From the NCBI GenBank assembly GCA_965203255.1, contig OZ241882.1, positions 3,224,001 to 3,288,000 on the forward strand: a stretch of 64,000 nucleotides of DNA, in the 5' to 3' direction. Source of the DNA: JAPOUP01 sp965203255. GTDB taxonomy: Bacteria; Pseudomonadota; Alphaproteobacteria; Rhodobacterales; Rhodobacteraceae. Positions 56,026-64,000 of this stretch are shown here, one piece after another. The notes under the pieces are model-generated. The model saw only the letters and a program-made list of their open reading frames with translations, made no database searches and was not told the DNA's origin. Made by a program: the position numbers and the translations under genes. The number at the start of each line of letters is the position of its first letter. The first letter of the stretch is position 1.

Positions 56026-56916
56026 ATGACCGAAGCGCAAATCATGGATATTCTGGGCGGCAGTGTTCCGTATATCCTAGCCGCATTTCTTGTAATCGTA
56101 ATCATCTACCGGGGTATCCGCGTCGTCCCGCAATCGGAGAAGTTCGTCGTGGAACGGTTCGGCCGCCTGCACTCCGTCCTCGGCCCAGGAATGAATTTCA
56201 TCGTCCCGTTCCTCGACAAAGTCAAGCACAGGGTCTCCGTCCTTGAACGCCAGCTTCCCACCGCCAGCCAGGACGCAATCACGAAGGACAATGTGCTTCT
56301 ACAGGTGGAAACATCAGTATTCTACCGTATCACCTTTCCCGAGAAGACAGTGTACCGAATCCGGGATGTTGACGCAGCCATCGCCACCACCGTGGCCGGA
56401 ATTGTTCGTGCTGAAATCGGAAAAATGGACCTGGATGACGTGCAGTCGAATAGGGCGGAACTCATCAGAACCATCAAGACTTCAGTTGAAGGTGCCGTTG
56501 ATGACTGGGGAATCGAGGTTACCCGTGCTGAAATCCTGGACGTGAATCTCGACCAGGCAACCCGGGATGCGATGCTGCAGCAACTCAATGCCGAGCGCGC
56601 CAGACGTGCTCAGGTCACTGAAGCGGAAGGCCAAAGACGTGCAGTCGAACTGGCAGCGGACGCCGAACTCTATTCGGCTGAACAGGCGGCGAAGGCCCGT
56701 CGTATCCGAGCCGATGCCGAGGCATACGCAACCCAAGTGGTCGCCAAGGCAATTCAGGAACACGGGCTCGAAGCGGCGCAGTACGAGGTTGCCCTTAAGC
56801 AGGTTGAGGCACTGGGTGCGCTCGGGAACGGAACTGGCAACCAGACTGTTGTCGTTCCCGCTCAGGCGCTCGAGGCGTTTGGTGACGCTTTCAGAATGTT
56901 GAAAGGTAGGTCATGA
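56026..56916 (+). CDS. SPFH/band-7 membrane protein (stomatin, QmcA-like)
   Basis: 296 residues. One N-terminal membrane helix (ILAAFLVIVIIYRGI), then the SPFH domain (VPQSEKFVVERFGRLHSVLG, MNFIVPFLDKVKHRVSVLER, YRIRDVDAAIATTVAGIVRA, RAEILDVNLDQATRDAMLQQ) and a long charged coiled coil (RARRAQVTEAEGQRRAVELA). Scaffolds membrane proteases or microdomains. It overlaps the NfeD gene by ATGA, the standard operon pair. Confidence 0.93.
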   Translation: MTEAQIMDILGGSVPYILAAFLVIVIIYRGIRVVPQSEKFVVERFGRLHSVLGPGMNFIVPFLDKVKHRVSVLERQLPTASQDAITKDNVLLQVETSVFYRITFPEKTVYRIRDVDAAIATTVAGIVRAEIGKMDLDDVQSNRAELIRTIKTSVEGAVDDWGIEVTRAEILDVNLDQATRDAMLQQLNAERARRAQVTEAEGQRRAVELAADAELYSAEQAAKARRIRADAEAYATQVVAKAIQEHGLEAAQYEVALKQVEALGALGNGTGNQTVVVPAQALEAFGDAFRMLKGRS

Positions 56917-57197
56917 TGGATGGGGGCACACTATGGTCCGTCTGGTGGATCTGGCTGTGTTTGGCCATCGTACTGGGTGTTCTCGAGATATTGGCGCCGG
57001 GATATATCTTCCTCGGCTTTGCAATTGCAGCTCTGCTGGTGTCGCTCGTCCTGCTCGGATTCGGACCACTGTTCTCTTTACCTGTACTGATCCTTCTGTT
57101 CGCGGTCCTATCCCTGATTTCCTGGCTGGTTCTCCGGAAAATGTTCGCGGCGCGATCCGGACAGGTAAGGAAATTTGATCATGACATCAACGATTGA
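56913..57197 (+). CDS. NfeD family membrane protein (short, YbbK type)
   Basis: 94 residues with two or three membrane segments (WIWLCLAIVLGVLEILAPGY, IFLGFAIAALLVSLVLLGFG, LFAVLSLISWLVLRKMFAAR). The C-terminal OB-fold of longer NfeD proteins is absent. Partner of the SPFH protein. Confidence 0.87.
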   Translation: MMDGGTLWSVWWIWLCLAIVLGVLEILAPGYIFLGFAIAALLVSLVLLGFGPLFSLPVLILLFAVLSLISWLVLRKMFAARSGQVRKFDHDIND

Positions 57198-57450
57198 AAC
57201 TGATTCGTTTGGCAGGCATCCGAACCCGGAAACGATCGCCTGCACCAGCGAGTGAAAGCTTGGACCGCCGGACACAACTGGAACGATCCGGACAGGGACG
57301 TCTCCAACCCAACCCGGTACGGCTGACCGCATACTCATTAGGTCCACGCATTGGCCGAGTCCTGCACCGGCGGGTGGTGTTCCCGCAGGAGGATATGGTT
57401 GACCGGCAGCGAAGGACCGGAGATTGGATATCCCCTCGGGCGTATCAGGC

Positions 57451-58401
57451 ATGACGGATTCGGTCGGCAGTCGCATCGATCAGGAAAGCGGGGTTCCCTT
57501 GGGCGGAGGTTCAAAACCAGTTTCAGTCTCAGGAGCGGGGTGCACTCAGCCGCCTGTATCAATCATACAGGCGTTGCGTACCCGTGGCCTGACGGATGGA
57601 ACCTCTAAGTTCGAACCCCTCAAAGGAGGTCGAAGCAACTTTCTGTGGAGACTTTCCGTAAATGGCCAACAATTGGTCGTCAAACTCTACTCGAATCGGG
57701 CAACGGATCTGTTTCCCAACGATCCAGATGCGGAGATGCTCGCATTGAAACATGTCTTGGGCGCAGGCCTTGGTCCAGTGCCCGTGGCTGCACTCCAAGT
57801 CGGCGAATTGTCCGCCCTGATCTACGAATTCATCGAGGGTCGACGATGGCGGAGCGATGTCACTGCTGTCAGCGCGCTGCTTGCCCACCTGCATGCTATC
57901 CCTCCTCCCGATGGTCTGCGAACCATCCCTGCGGGAGGGCAGGCGATACTCGACACCGGCAACCGGATGCTCGCTGAGTGTGACGGCCCGGATGTGCGGC
58001 GATTGATCAACCTGAGACCACAGCCGCCTGAAGTGCCTGAAGTGAGAAGGGCGTTCCTGCACGGAGATGTTGTGCCGGACAACCTGGTTGACGGCCCACT
58101 TGGACTGCGCCTGATCGACTGGCAATGTCCGGCCTGCGGAGACCCGGCCGAAGATCTGGCGGTGTTCCTGTCTCCAGCCATGCAGGTCCTATACGGCGTT
58201 GCGCCACTATCCGGCGCCGGAAAGCGACAATTCCTCGATGCCTTCGGTGACCCGGCACTTTCCGAACGGTACAATATGCTCGCAGCAGCCTTCCACTGGC
58301 GAATGGCTGCCTATTGCCTGTGGAAATCGGAACGAGGTGAAACCGATTATGCGGCCGGCTTCAGGCTGGAATGCGACCTACTGGAGACTATGACCAAGTA
58401 G
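57451..58401 (+). CDS. aminoglycoside-phosphotransferase/choline-kinase-fold kinase
   Basis: 316 residues. KFEPLKGGRSNFLWRLSVNG and VVKLYSN form the N-lobe; FLHGDVVPDNLVDG is the catalytic HGDxxxxN motif and LRLIDWQCPACGDPAEDLAV the Mg-binding DW motif. The family phosphorylates small hydroxyl substrates such as choline, homoserine or aminoglycosides; the substrate is unknown. The start is uncertain (a TTG at 57424 is also in frame). The 3' end overlaps the convergent ubiB end by 24 bases. Confidence 0.82.
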   Translation: MTDSVGSRIDQESGVPLGGGSKPVSVSGAGCTQPPVSIIQALRTRGLTDGTSKFEPLKGGRSNFLWRLSVNGQQLVVKLYSNRATDLFPNDPDAEMLALKHVLGAGLGPVPVAALQVGELSALIYEFIEGRRWRSDVTAVSALLAHLHAIPPPDGLRTIPAGGQAILDTGNRMLAECDGPDVRRLINLRPQPPEVPEVRRAFLHGDVVPDNLVDGPLGLRLIDWQCPACGDPAEDLAVFLSPAMQVLYGVAPLSGAGKRQFLDAFGDPALSERYNMLAAAFHWRMAAYCLWKSERGETDYAAGFRLECDLLETMTK

Positions 58402-59910
58402 GAAACCTGCCAGTGCCAGAATGGTGCCGAGCGCGATAAGTGCAGCCAACCAAACGATAGGCCACCTGCCCTTTCTCGGCCTTTCCACGGTCCTCTGGAT
58501 AAGTGCGGACTCCACGAGTTCCGGCAGCTTTGGCCCGAGCCGGGAGATTACCCGCACCGTTTTCGCAAAGTCCCTGATCATGGCCTGAGGCCCCACGTTC
58601 GCACGGATATAGTTTTCAACGATGGGCCTTGCAACCTCCCAGATGTTGATGTGCGGATCCAGGGAACGGGCCACGCCTTCGACCACAACCATCGTCCGCT
58701 GCAACAGTATCAACTCCGTGCGCGTTTCCATCCCGAACCGCTCCGTGACTTCGAACAGATGGTTCAGAAGGCGCGCCATTGACAGCCGACTTGCATCAAG
58801 CCCGAAGATCGGCTCCCCGACCGATCGCAGGGCCCCGGCGAAGTTGTCAATCTCCTGATTGGCTGGAACATAGCCGGCCTCAAAATGCACCTCTGCGATG
58901 CGGCGGTAGTCCTTGCGAATGAACCCAAAGAGTATCTCTGCGTAGACCCGACGGGTATATTCGTCGATTCGACCCATGATGCCAAAATCAAGCGCGATGA
59001 TGTCGCCGTTTTCGGCGATCTTTAGGTTTCCCTGATGCATGTCGGCGTGGAAATAGCCGTCGCGCAGCGCATGGCTGAGAAAGAGCCTCAGAACCCGCTC
59101 CGCCAGTGTGCGCCTGCTGTGGCCCGCGGCATCTATTGCTGCCAGATCGTGTGCCGGAATACCCTCTGCCCAGCCAAGGGTCATCGCCCGTCGCGCGGAA
59201 AGATGCCACTCAACTCTCGGAACCCGGAACCCGGAATCCCGCTCGGTGTTCGCCGCGAATTCAGCGGCTGCCGAGGTCTCCATTCTCAGGTCCAGCTCGC
59301 CTGCCACAACGCCCTCGAAATGTTCGATGACGTCGTGCGGTCGCAAGCGACGCGATGCCGGTGATAGGAACTCAATTGCGTCGGCCGCAAAGTAGAATGC
59401 GTCGATGTCCTTGCGAAAGGCTCTTTCGATACCAGGCCGCAGCACCTTCACCGCAACCTCTCGGCCATCGCTGGCCAGTCGAGCGCGGTGCACCTGAGCA
59501 ATGGATGCGGCCGCGACAGCCTCGCCGAACTCCAGGAATAGATCGTCGATTGGGAGGCCCAGTTCGGATTCGATCGTTTCTTTAGCTTCATCCACCGGAA
59601 ACGGCGAAAGCTTATCCTGTAGAATCTGCAGTTCGCGGGCCAGTTCCTCGCCGACCACGTCGGGCCGTGTCGACATGAGCTGACCAAACTTGATGTAGGC
59701 CGGTCCGAGCGCGATCAGGGCCCGTGTCAAAGGTGGCCGCGAAAGATCGCCGCGATATCCGAGCCATCGGAAGGGCCAAGCCAGCGTACGTGCGGCCCAG
59801 CGCAGTGCCAGAGATGCATTGAATGCATCAAGCACGAAGCGCATCGCACCGGTTCGTTCCATCGTCGCTCCGATGCGCACCAGACGCCAGATGTTGTGTG
59901 GTCCTCTCAA
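58378..59910 (-). CDS. ubiB: ubiquinone biosynthesis kinase-like protein UbiB
   Basis: 510 residues. The diagnostic KxGQ motif is in ALGPAYIKFGQLMSTRPD; AAASIAQVHRARL is the Ala-rich loop, VAVKVLRPGI the N-lobe lysine, FHADMHQGNL the catalytic loop and ALDFGIMGRID the DFG-like motif. Two membrane helices at the end (WLAALIALGTILALAGFLL). It assists early ubiquinone synthesis or lipid movement. It starts 1 base after ubiE stops. Confidence 0.94.
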   Translation of the reverse strand: MRGPHNIWRLVRIGATMERTGAMRFVLDAFNASLALRWAARTLAWPFRWLGYRGDLSRPPLTRALIALGPAYIKFGQLMSTRPDVVGEELARELQILQDKLSPFPVDEAKETIESELGLPIDDLFLEFGEAVAAASIAQVHRARLASDGREVAVKVLRPGIERAFRKDIDAFYFAADAIEFLSPASRRLRPHDVIEHFEGVVAGELDLRMETSAAAEFAANTERDSGFRVPRVEWHLSARRAMTLGWAEGIPAHDLAAIDAAGHSRRTLAERVLRLFLSHALRDGYFHADMHQGNLKIAENGDIIALDFGIMGRIDEYTRRVYAEILFGFIRKDYRRIAEVHFEAGYVPANQEIDNFAGALRSVGEPIFGLDASRLSMARLLNHLFEVTERFGMETRTELILLQRTMVVVEGVARSLDPHINIWEVARPIVENYIRANVGPQAMIRDFAKTVRVISRLGPKLPELVESALIQRTVERPRKGRWPIVWLAALIALGTILALAGFLLGHSLQ

Positions 59911-59911
59911 T

Positions 59912-60664
59912 TCAGAGCTTCCAGCCCGAATGCAGCGCCGCCACGCCCATGGACAGGTTGCGGTATCTCACCTGATCGAAGCCGGCATAATGAAGCATAT
60001 CGGCGAAATCCTCCCGATCAGGGAACCGACGGATCGACTCCACGAGATAGCGGTAGCTTGACTGGTCATTGACGATCATCTGGCCCATGAATGGAATCAC
60101 GTTGAATGAATAGGCGTCGTATAGCTTCCGCAGTGCCTCGTTGCGAAGATGGCTGAACTCAAGGACCATAAGGCGCCCGCCTGTCCGCAGAACACGGAAT
60201 GCCTCGCTTAGGGCGTCCGCCGGTCGGGTAACATTTCGGATACCGAAACTGATCGTGTATATGTCGAAGCTGCCGTCATTGAACGGTAGCGCCATGGCGT
60301 CACCAATCGCCCACTCCAGCCGATCACCAAGCCTCGCCGCCTCCGCTCGCCTGCGCCCGGCAGCCAGCATCTCCTCATTCATATCGCAGACAGTCGCGCT
60401 TGCTCCTTGAGCGCGCTTCAGAAAGCGGAACGCGATATCGCCGGTGCCACCAGCCACGTCGATGAGTCGCTGTCCATCCCGCGGTGCAAGCCAGTCCATC
60501 ATTGCCGCCTTCCAGGCACGGTGTATGCCCGCGGACATGATATCGTTCATCAGGTCGTATCTGGAGGCGACGGATGTGAACACGTCCTGAACACGCCCCG
60601 CCTTCTCGGACTCAGGAACTGTCTCATTGCCGAAATGCGTGGCCTTCCCGTTCCGTCCAGTCAT
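59912..60664 (-). CDS. ubiE: ubiquinone/menaquinone C-methyltransferase UbiE
   Basis: 250 residues from ATG 60664. VFTSVASRYDLMNDIMSAGI, LIDVAGGTGDIAFRFL (SAM motif I), ATVCDMNEEML and YTISFGIRNVTRPADAL are the UbiE signatures. It methylates the quinone ring at C2. The IS30 copy begins 28 bases upstream of the start, so the native promoter has been displaced. The frame runs on into the IS. Confidence 0.94.
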   Translation of the reverse strand: MTGRNGKATHFGNETVPESEKAGRVQDVFTSVASRYDLMNDIMSAGIHRAWKAAMMDWLAPRDGQRLIDVAGGTGDIAFRFLKRAQGASATVCDMNEEMLAAGRRRAEAARLGDRLEWAIGDAMALPFNDGSFDIYTISFGIRNVTRPADALSEAFRVLRTGGRLMVLEFSHLRNEALRKLYDAYSFNVIPFMGQMIVNDQSSYRYLVESIRRFPDREDFADMLHYAGFDQVRYRNLSMGVAALHSGWKL

Positions 60665-60692
60665 CGAACCTTGCCTTCCGGTGAACTTGCCT

Positions 60693-62094
60693 GCCCCATT
60701 CCAGTCCGAAGTGCAACACCAGTGGCGGTGTTGGGCGGTTTTCCTGCCGCATGATGTTGCGGATCGGCCAGGAAGCGGCGACAGTCCCCTTGTTGAGAAG
60801 AGAGGAGACTGCCATGCCCGAGGGCTTCCGCCACCTGACCCATGGGGAAAGATGCCAGATCGGCGCACTGAAGGAAAGCGGGCTCTCCTACGGGGACATC
60901 GCGGCCCGTCTGGGCCGTGACCGTTCGTCGGTCTGGCGGGAGCTGCGCCGGAACGGCGGTGATTCGGGCTACAGCCCCGGCGAGGCGCAGGGGATGGCGG
61001 AGGCCCGCCGCAGCGCCGCCTCCTCGGTTCCGAGGAAGATGACTGCGGAGCGCTGGGCGCATGTGGAGGGGTGCCTGGCGGAGGGCTGGAGCCCGGAGCA
61101 GGTCGCGGGACGGCTGCGGCTGGAGGGTGGCTGGGCGGTGGGCCGCCAGTGGATATACGAGCGCCTGAAGGCCGACCGGAAGGCGGGCGGGGAGCTGTTC
61201 CTGCTGCTGCGCCGCCGCGGGAAGAAGCCCAACTGGCGTGGCGGGCGGCACTCGGGCCGTGGCCACATCCCGGGCCGGGTGGACATCTCGGAGAGGCCGG
61301 AGGAGGTGGAGAGGAAAGAGCGTGTCGGTGACTGGGAGGCGGACACGATCATCGGGAAGGGCCACAGCGGGGCGGTGGTCTCGCTTGTGGACCGTGCGTC
61401 GAAATACACGTATTTACAGAGGGTTGACCGGCGGACCTCGGCGGAGGTCTCCGCGGCGATGCTGGCGATGCTCCGGTCGTCCGCCGCGCCTGTCCACACG
61501 ATCACGGCGGACAACGGAAAGGAGTTCGCGGGCCACGCCGGCGTGGCGGAGGCGCTGAAGGCCTCCTTCTACTTCGCGACCCCCTACCACTCCTGGGAGA
61601 GGGGCCTGAACGAGCACACCAACGGGCTGGTGCGGCAGTACCTGCCGAAGGGGACGGACCTCCGGGCGGTCGGCGACGATGAGGTGAAGGGGGTGCAGGA
61701 CCGCCTGAACGCGCGTCCGCGCAGGGTGCTCGGCTACCGGACCCCCGCCGAGGTGTTCCGCCGGGCCCGCCCTCCCTGACACCGCCGGCCCGCCTCCCGA
61801 CAGCGCGGATGGCCGCGCCGGGAGGGGGTGGAACGGATCAAGCCGTCGCGTCCGTCCGGGCTCCGGTCGGGCTGCGCCCTCCCTGCGCCCGGACGGACGC
61901 GACCTGCCCCGGCGGCGGCCTTGCGCTGCCCTGAAAGCCCGGATATTCTCCTTCCGGACGGGACTGCAGCCGTTCCGGGGCCGGATCCGCCGTTCCCGGA
62001 GAGCCGCAAACCCCGCCTTCCGGCCATCTGCGCAGCTCGGGCTCCGCCCTCCCTGCGCAGATGGCCGGTGTTGCACTTCGGAATGGAAGTGGGG
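60693..62094 (+). mobile_element. IS30 family element between ubiE and mutM
   Basis: 1402 bp, the same length and ends as the copy in mutS, here flanked by a CCT duplication (60690-60692, 62095-62097). It sits 28 bases upstream of ubiE and 60 bases upstream of mutM in their shared divergent leader. Any transcription of these two genes now has to start in the IS ends or in the short leaders that remain. Confidence 0.92.
60814..61779 (+). CDS. IS30 family transposase
   Basis: 321 residues, the same sequence as the copy in mutS as far as compared (one silent A/G difference in the RKER region). HTH, DWEADTIIG, TADNGKEF and NEHTNGLVRQY motifs are intact. Start MPEGFRH with GAGGAG 7-8 bases upstream. 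Confidence 0.93.
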   Translation: MPEGFRHLTHGERCQIGALKESGLSYGDIAARLGRDRSSVWRELRRNGGDSGYSPGEAQGMAEARRSAASSVPRKMTAERWAHVEGCLAEGWSPEQVAGRLRLEGGWAVGRQWIYERLKADRKAGGELFLLLRRRGKKPNWRGGRHSGRGHIPGRVDISERPEEVERKERVGDWEADTIIGKGHSGAVVSLVDRASKYTYLQRVDRRTSAEVSAAMLAMLRSSAAPVHTITADNGKEFAGHAGVAEALKASFYFATPYHSWERGLNEHTNGLVRQYLPKGTDLRAVGDDEVKGVQDRLNARPRRVLGYRTPAEVFRRARPP

Positions 62095-62154
62095 CCTCAT
62101 TTATAGTGTGCCGGGTATGGGCTGCAATCCGCCAGAAAACATCGGGAGGATAAC

Positions 62155-63006
62155 TTGCCAGAATTGCCGGAAGTGGAGACCGTCCGAAGAGGCCTGCTGC
62201 CGGCCATGCAGGGTGGCATCATTGTTCACGCGGAGGTACGGAGGCCCGACCTTCGATGGCCGTTTCCGGATCGGATGGCCGAACGGCTGGAAGAACAGTG
62301 GGTTGTGCGTCTTCGAAGGCGGTCGAAGTACATTTTGGTCGATCTGGGATCGGGTGAGACACTGATCATCCATCTTGGAATGTCAGGAAGGATACTGGTA
62401 TCCGGTAGCCAGATGGGACGATTCCACCACACTGCACCGGGCGCAGGGCCACATGACCATGTGGTGTTGCAAATGGCAGATGGCCATACGGTGACATTCA
62501 ATGATGCCCGGCGGTTCGGCGCAATGGACCTTGCTCCGACAGAATCGCTTCATCGGCATCGACTTCTTGCCGGACTTGGCCCTGAACCACTGGGAAACGA
62601 GTTCCACGCAGACCACCTCCTGAAGTGTTTCGAAGGAAGAAGAACCCCGATAAAGTCAGCGCTTCTCGACCAAAGACACGTCGCTGGTCTAGGGAATATC
62701 TATGTCTGTGAGGCGCTCCACCGCAGCCGCATCTCTCCAATGAGAAAGGCCGGGCAGATCTCCGAATCACAGATCCAGAATCTGGTTTCCGCGATCCGAC
62801 AGGTCCTGAGCGATGCAATCGAGGCGGGTGGGTCAAGTCTGCGTGATTTCCGGAATTCAGATGGAGAACTCGGCTATTTCCAGCATTCGTTCGAAGTCTA
62901 CGGTTGCGAAGGACAGCCCTGTGGGCGGCACGGGTGTGACGGCGGCGTCGTTCGCATAGTCCAATCCGGGCGATCGACCTTTTATTGTCCGAAATGCCAG
63001 AGTTGA
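62155..63006 (+). CDS. mutM: formamidopyrimidine-DNA glycosylase
   Basis: 283 residues from a TTG start (GGGAGG with a 6-base spacer); the mature N-terminus PELPEVETVRRGL supplies the Pro nucleophile and catalytic Glu. RRSKYILVDL carries the conserved Lys, HVAGLGNIYVCEALHRS the helix-two-turns-helix and CGRHGCDGG..STFYCPKCQ the zinc finger. Removes oxidised purines (8-oxoG). It is divergent from ubiE across the IS30 insertion and intact. Confidence 0.95.
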   Translation: MPELPEVETVRRGLLPAMQGGIIVHAEVRRPDLRWPFPDRMAERLEEQWVVRLRRRSKYILVDLGSGETLIIHLGMSGRILVSGSQMGRFHHTAPGAGPHDHVVLQMADGHTVTFNDARRFGAMDLAPTESLHRHRLLAGLGPEPLGNEFHADHLLKCFEGRRTPIKSALLDQRHVAGLGNIYVCEALHRSRISPMRKAGQISESQIQNLVSAIRQVLSDAIEAGGSSLRDFRNSDGELGYFQHSFEVYGCEGQPCGRHGCDGGVVRIVQSGRSTFYCPKCQS

Positions 63007-63069
63007 CTTGATCCACAGGGCGCGGATGATATGCATTCAAGCCGACCGGCAGAAACCATAGGAATGACC

Positions 63070-63846
63070 ATGGCCTTCAAGACGCTTATCGTCGAAATGG
63101 AAGACCACATCTCAGTTATCAGGCTGAACCGGCCAGACGCGCTCAATGCGCTGAATTCAGAACTGCTCGGAGAGCTCACCTCAGCGCTGCGTGAGGCCGA
63201 TGCCAATGACACAATCCGGGTGATCGTCATTGCCGGTTCCGAAAAGGCCTTCGCAGCCGGTGCGGACATCAAGGAAATGTCTGGGAAGGGCTTCATTGAC
63301 GTAGTGACCGAAGACTTGTTTGGCTCGATCAACGCAGAGTTCGAACGCGTTCGCAAGCCCGTCATCGCGGCGGTTTCGGGCTTCGCTCTTGGGGGTGGCT
63401 GCGAGTTGGCGATGATGTGTGACTTCATCATTGCGTCCGAAACAGCCAAGTTCGGTCAGCCGGAGATCAATCTCGGTGTGATGCCTGGTATGGGTGGGTC
63501 GCAGCGATTGACCCGGTTGGTGGGGAAGGCCAAAGCGATGGACATGAACCTGACAGGCCGCTTTATGGACGCAACGGAGGCCGAAAGATCCGGATTGGTT
63601 AGCCGTGTGGTGCCGACCAAGAAGCTAATGGAAGAAACGAAGGCGGCTGCCAATCGGATTTCCGAGAAGTCCATGCTTTCGGTGATGGCGGTCAAGGAGG
63701 CGGTCAACCGCAGCTACGAGACTACGCTGCACGAGGGACTTCTTGTCGAGCGCCGTCTGTTTCACAGCCTTTTCGCCACTGAGGACCAAAAGGAGGGAAT
63801 GGCCGCTTTCCTGGCGAAGCGCGAGCCACAGTTCCGCGACAGATAG
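63070..63846 (+). CDS. enoyl-CoA hydratase
   Basis: 258 residues from ATG 63070; ATG 63064 is also possible. ISVIRLNRPDALNALNSELL, AFAAGADIKEM and ALGGGCELAMMCDFIIAS form the crotonase oxyanion hole; FGQPEINLGVMPGMGGSQRL contains the catalytic Glu region. Hydrates trans-2-enoyl-CoA in fatty-acid breakdown. It follows mutM by 63 bases; this mutM - hydratase order next to rpsT and dnaA is common in Rhodobacterales. Confidence 0.92.
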   Translation: MAFKTLIVEMEDHISVIRLNRPDALNALNSELLGELTSALREADANDTIRVIVIAGSEKAFAAGADIKEMSGKGFIDVVTEDLFGSINAEFERVRKPVIAAVSGFALGGGCELAMMCDFIIASETAKFGQPEINLGVMPGMGGSQRLTRLVGKAKAMDMNLTGRFMDATEAERSGLVSRVVPTKKLMEETKAAANRISEKSMLSVMAVKEAVNRSYETTLHEGLLVERRLFHSLFATEDQKEGMAAFLAKREPQFRDR

Positions 63847-63868
63847 AGATATTTCCGAAACGGGGTTT

Positions 63869-63895
63869 CCCAAGCCATCGGGTTTGGGTATATTC
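63869..63895 (+). terminator. possible terminator after the hydratase gene
   Basis: CCCAAGCC / GGTTTGGG forms an 8-bp stem (one G-T pair) with a 4-base loop, 23 bases after the stop, followed by TATATTCA, not a clean T run. The remaining 105 bases to the window edge contain no recognised gene; rpsT or dnaA may follow. Confidence 0.35.
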
Positions 63896-64000
63896 AGCGT
63901 CTGAACATGCGCGTGTAGCCCGCTCAGGCTTGAATGATTTCTGGGAAGCGATTCCAGTTTCTGGTGGGTGTTGTGCGATCAGTTTGAACCGGAGCCGAAC

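Noticed and set aside
1..64000. CRISPR arrays and prophage modules
   Set aside because: I saw no regularly spaced repeats and no phage structural, lysis or integrase genes; the mobile content is insertion sequences.

Overview
The window looks like the chromosome of an alphaproteobacterium, probably of the Rhodobacterales/Rhodospirillales type. Supporting features are the order hslO - Nudix - cca, the block ubiB-ubiE / mutM - enoyl-CoA hydratase (which in many Rhodobacterales lies beside rpsT-dnaA, so the right edge may be near oriC), PotABCD-like transport, a YceI/cytochrome b561 pair, and frequent TTG/GTG starts behind good ribosome binding sites. No species can be named from the sequence alone.

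Layout. 0.2-10.4 kb (+): one tightly packed catabolic operon with RidA, a DUF1028 protein (apparent CTG start), a trimethylamine-dehydrogenase-like flavoprotein, a PLP-dependent decarboxylase, an ArgE/DapE-type M20 deacylase and a complete polyamine-type ABC importer, closed by a terminator. 10.5-11.8 kb (-): cytochrome b561 and YceI. 12.2-15.2 kb: an IS630-type element split by an IS110-type element. 15.6-27.5 kb: housekeeping genes (PPOX protein, mutS, msrA, argG, ceramidase-like protein, Nudix, hslO, Nudix, cca); mutS is cut by an intact IS30 copy. 28-32 kb: a Fic toxin/antitoxin pair, an intact IS630 element, transposase remnants (one IS66-like) and a decayed C-terminal piece of smc. 32.6-37.7 kb: ABC exporter, RlmD/TrmA-type methyltransferase, voltage-gated sodium channel, L,D-transpeptidase and CAP lipoprotein. 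38-51 kb: accessory and decaying DNA with an IS630 fragment, a large metzincin lipoprotein with a transferrin-binding-protein-like C-terminus, a second IS110, a truncated ThDP enzyme, a ruined glyoxalase / gluconate-2-dehydrogenase-subunit-3 / GMC-oxidoreductase operon carrying an IS5-type insertion, and a degenerate IS630. 51-58 kb: YcaQ-like protein, an HTH gene with an in-frame stop, a DUF429 protein, a frameshifted P-loop ATPase, an old IS30 relic, tRNA-Trp, an SPFH/NfeD pair and an aminoglycoside-phosphotransferase-fold kinase. 58-64 kb: ubiB-ubiE, a second IS30 in the ubiE-mutM divergent region, mutM and an enoyl-CoA hydratase.

Main message. The DNA is under heavy insertion-sequence pressure. 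The two complete IS30 copies have the same length and, as far as I compared them, almost the same sequence, each with a 3-bp target duplication. One separates the mismatch-recognition end of MutS from the rest of the protein, so the host is predicted to lack mismatch repair. Several other genes carry single-base lesions (nonsense codons, length changes in G tracts) of the kind a mutator would accumulate, although relaxed selection alone could also explain them.
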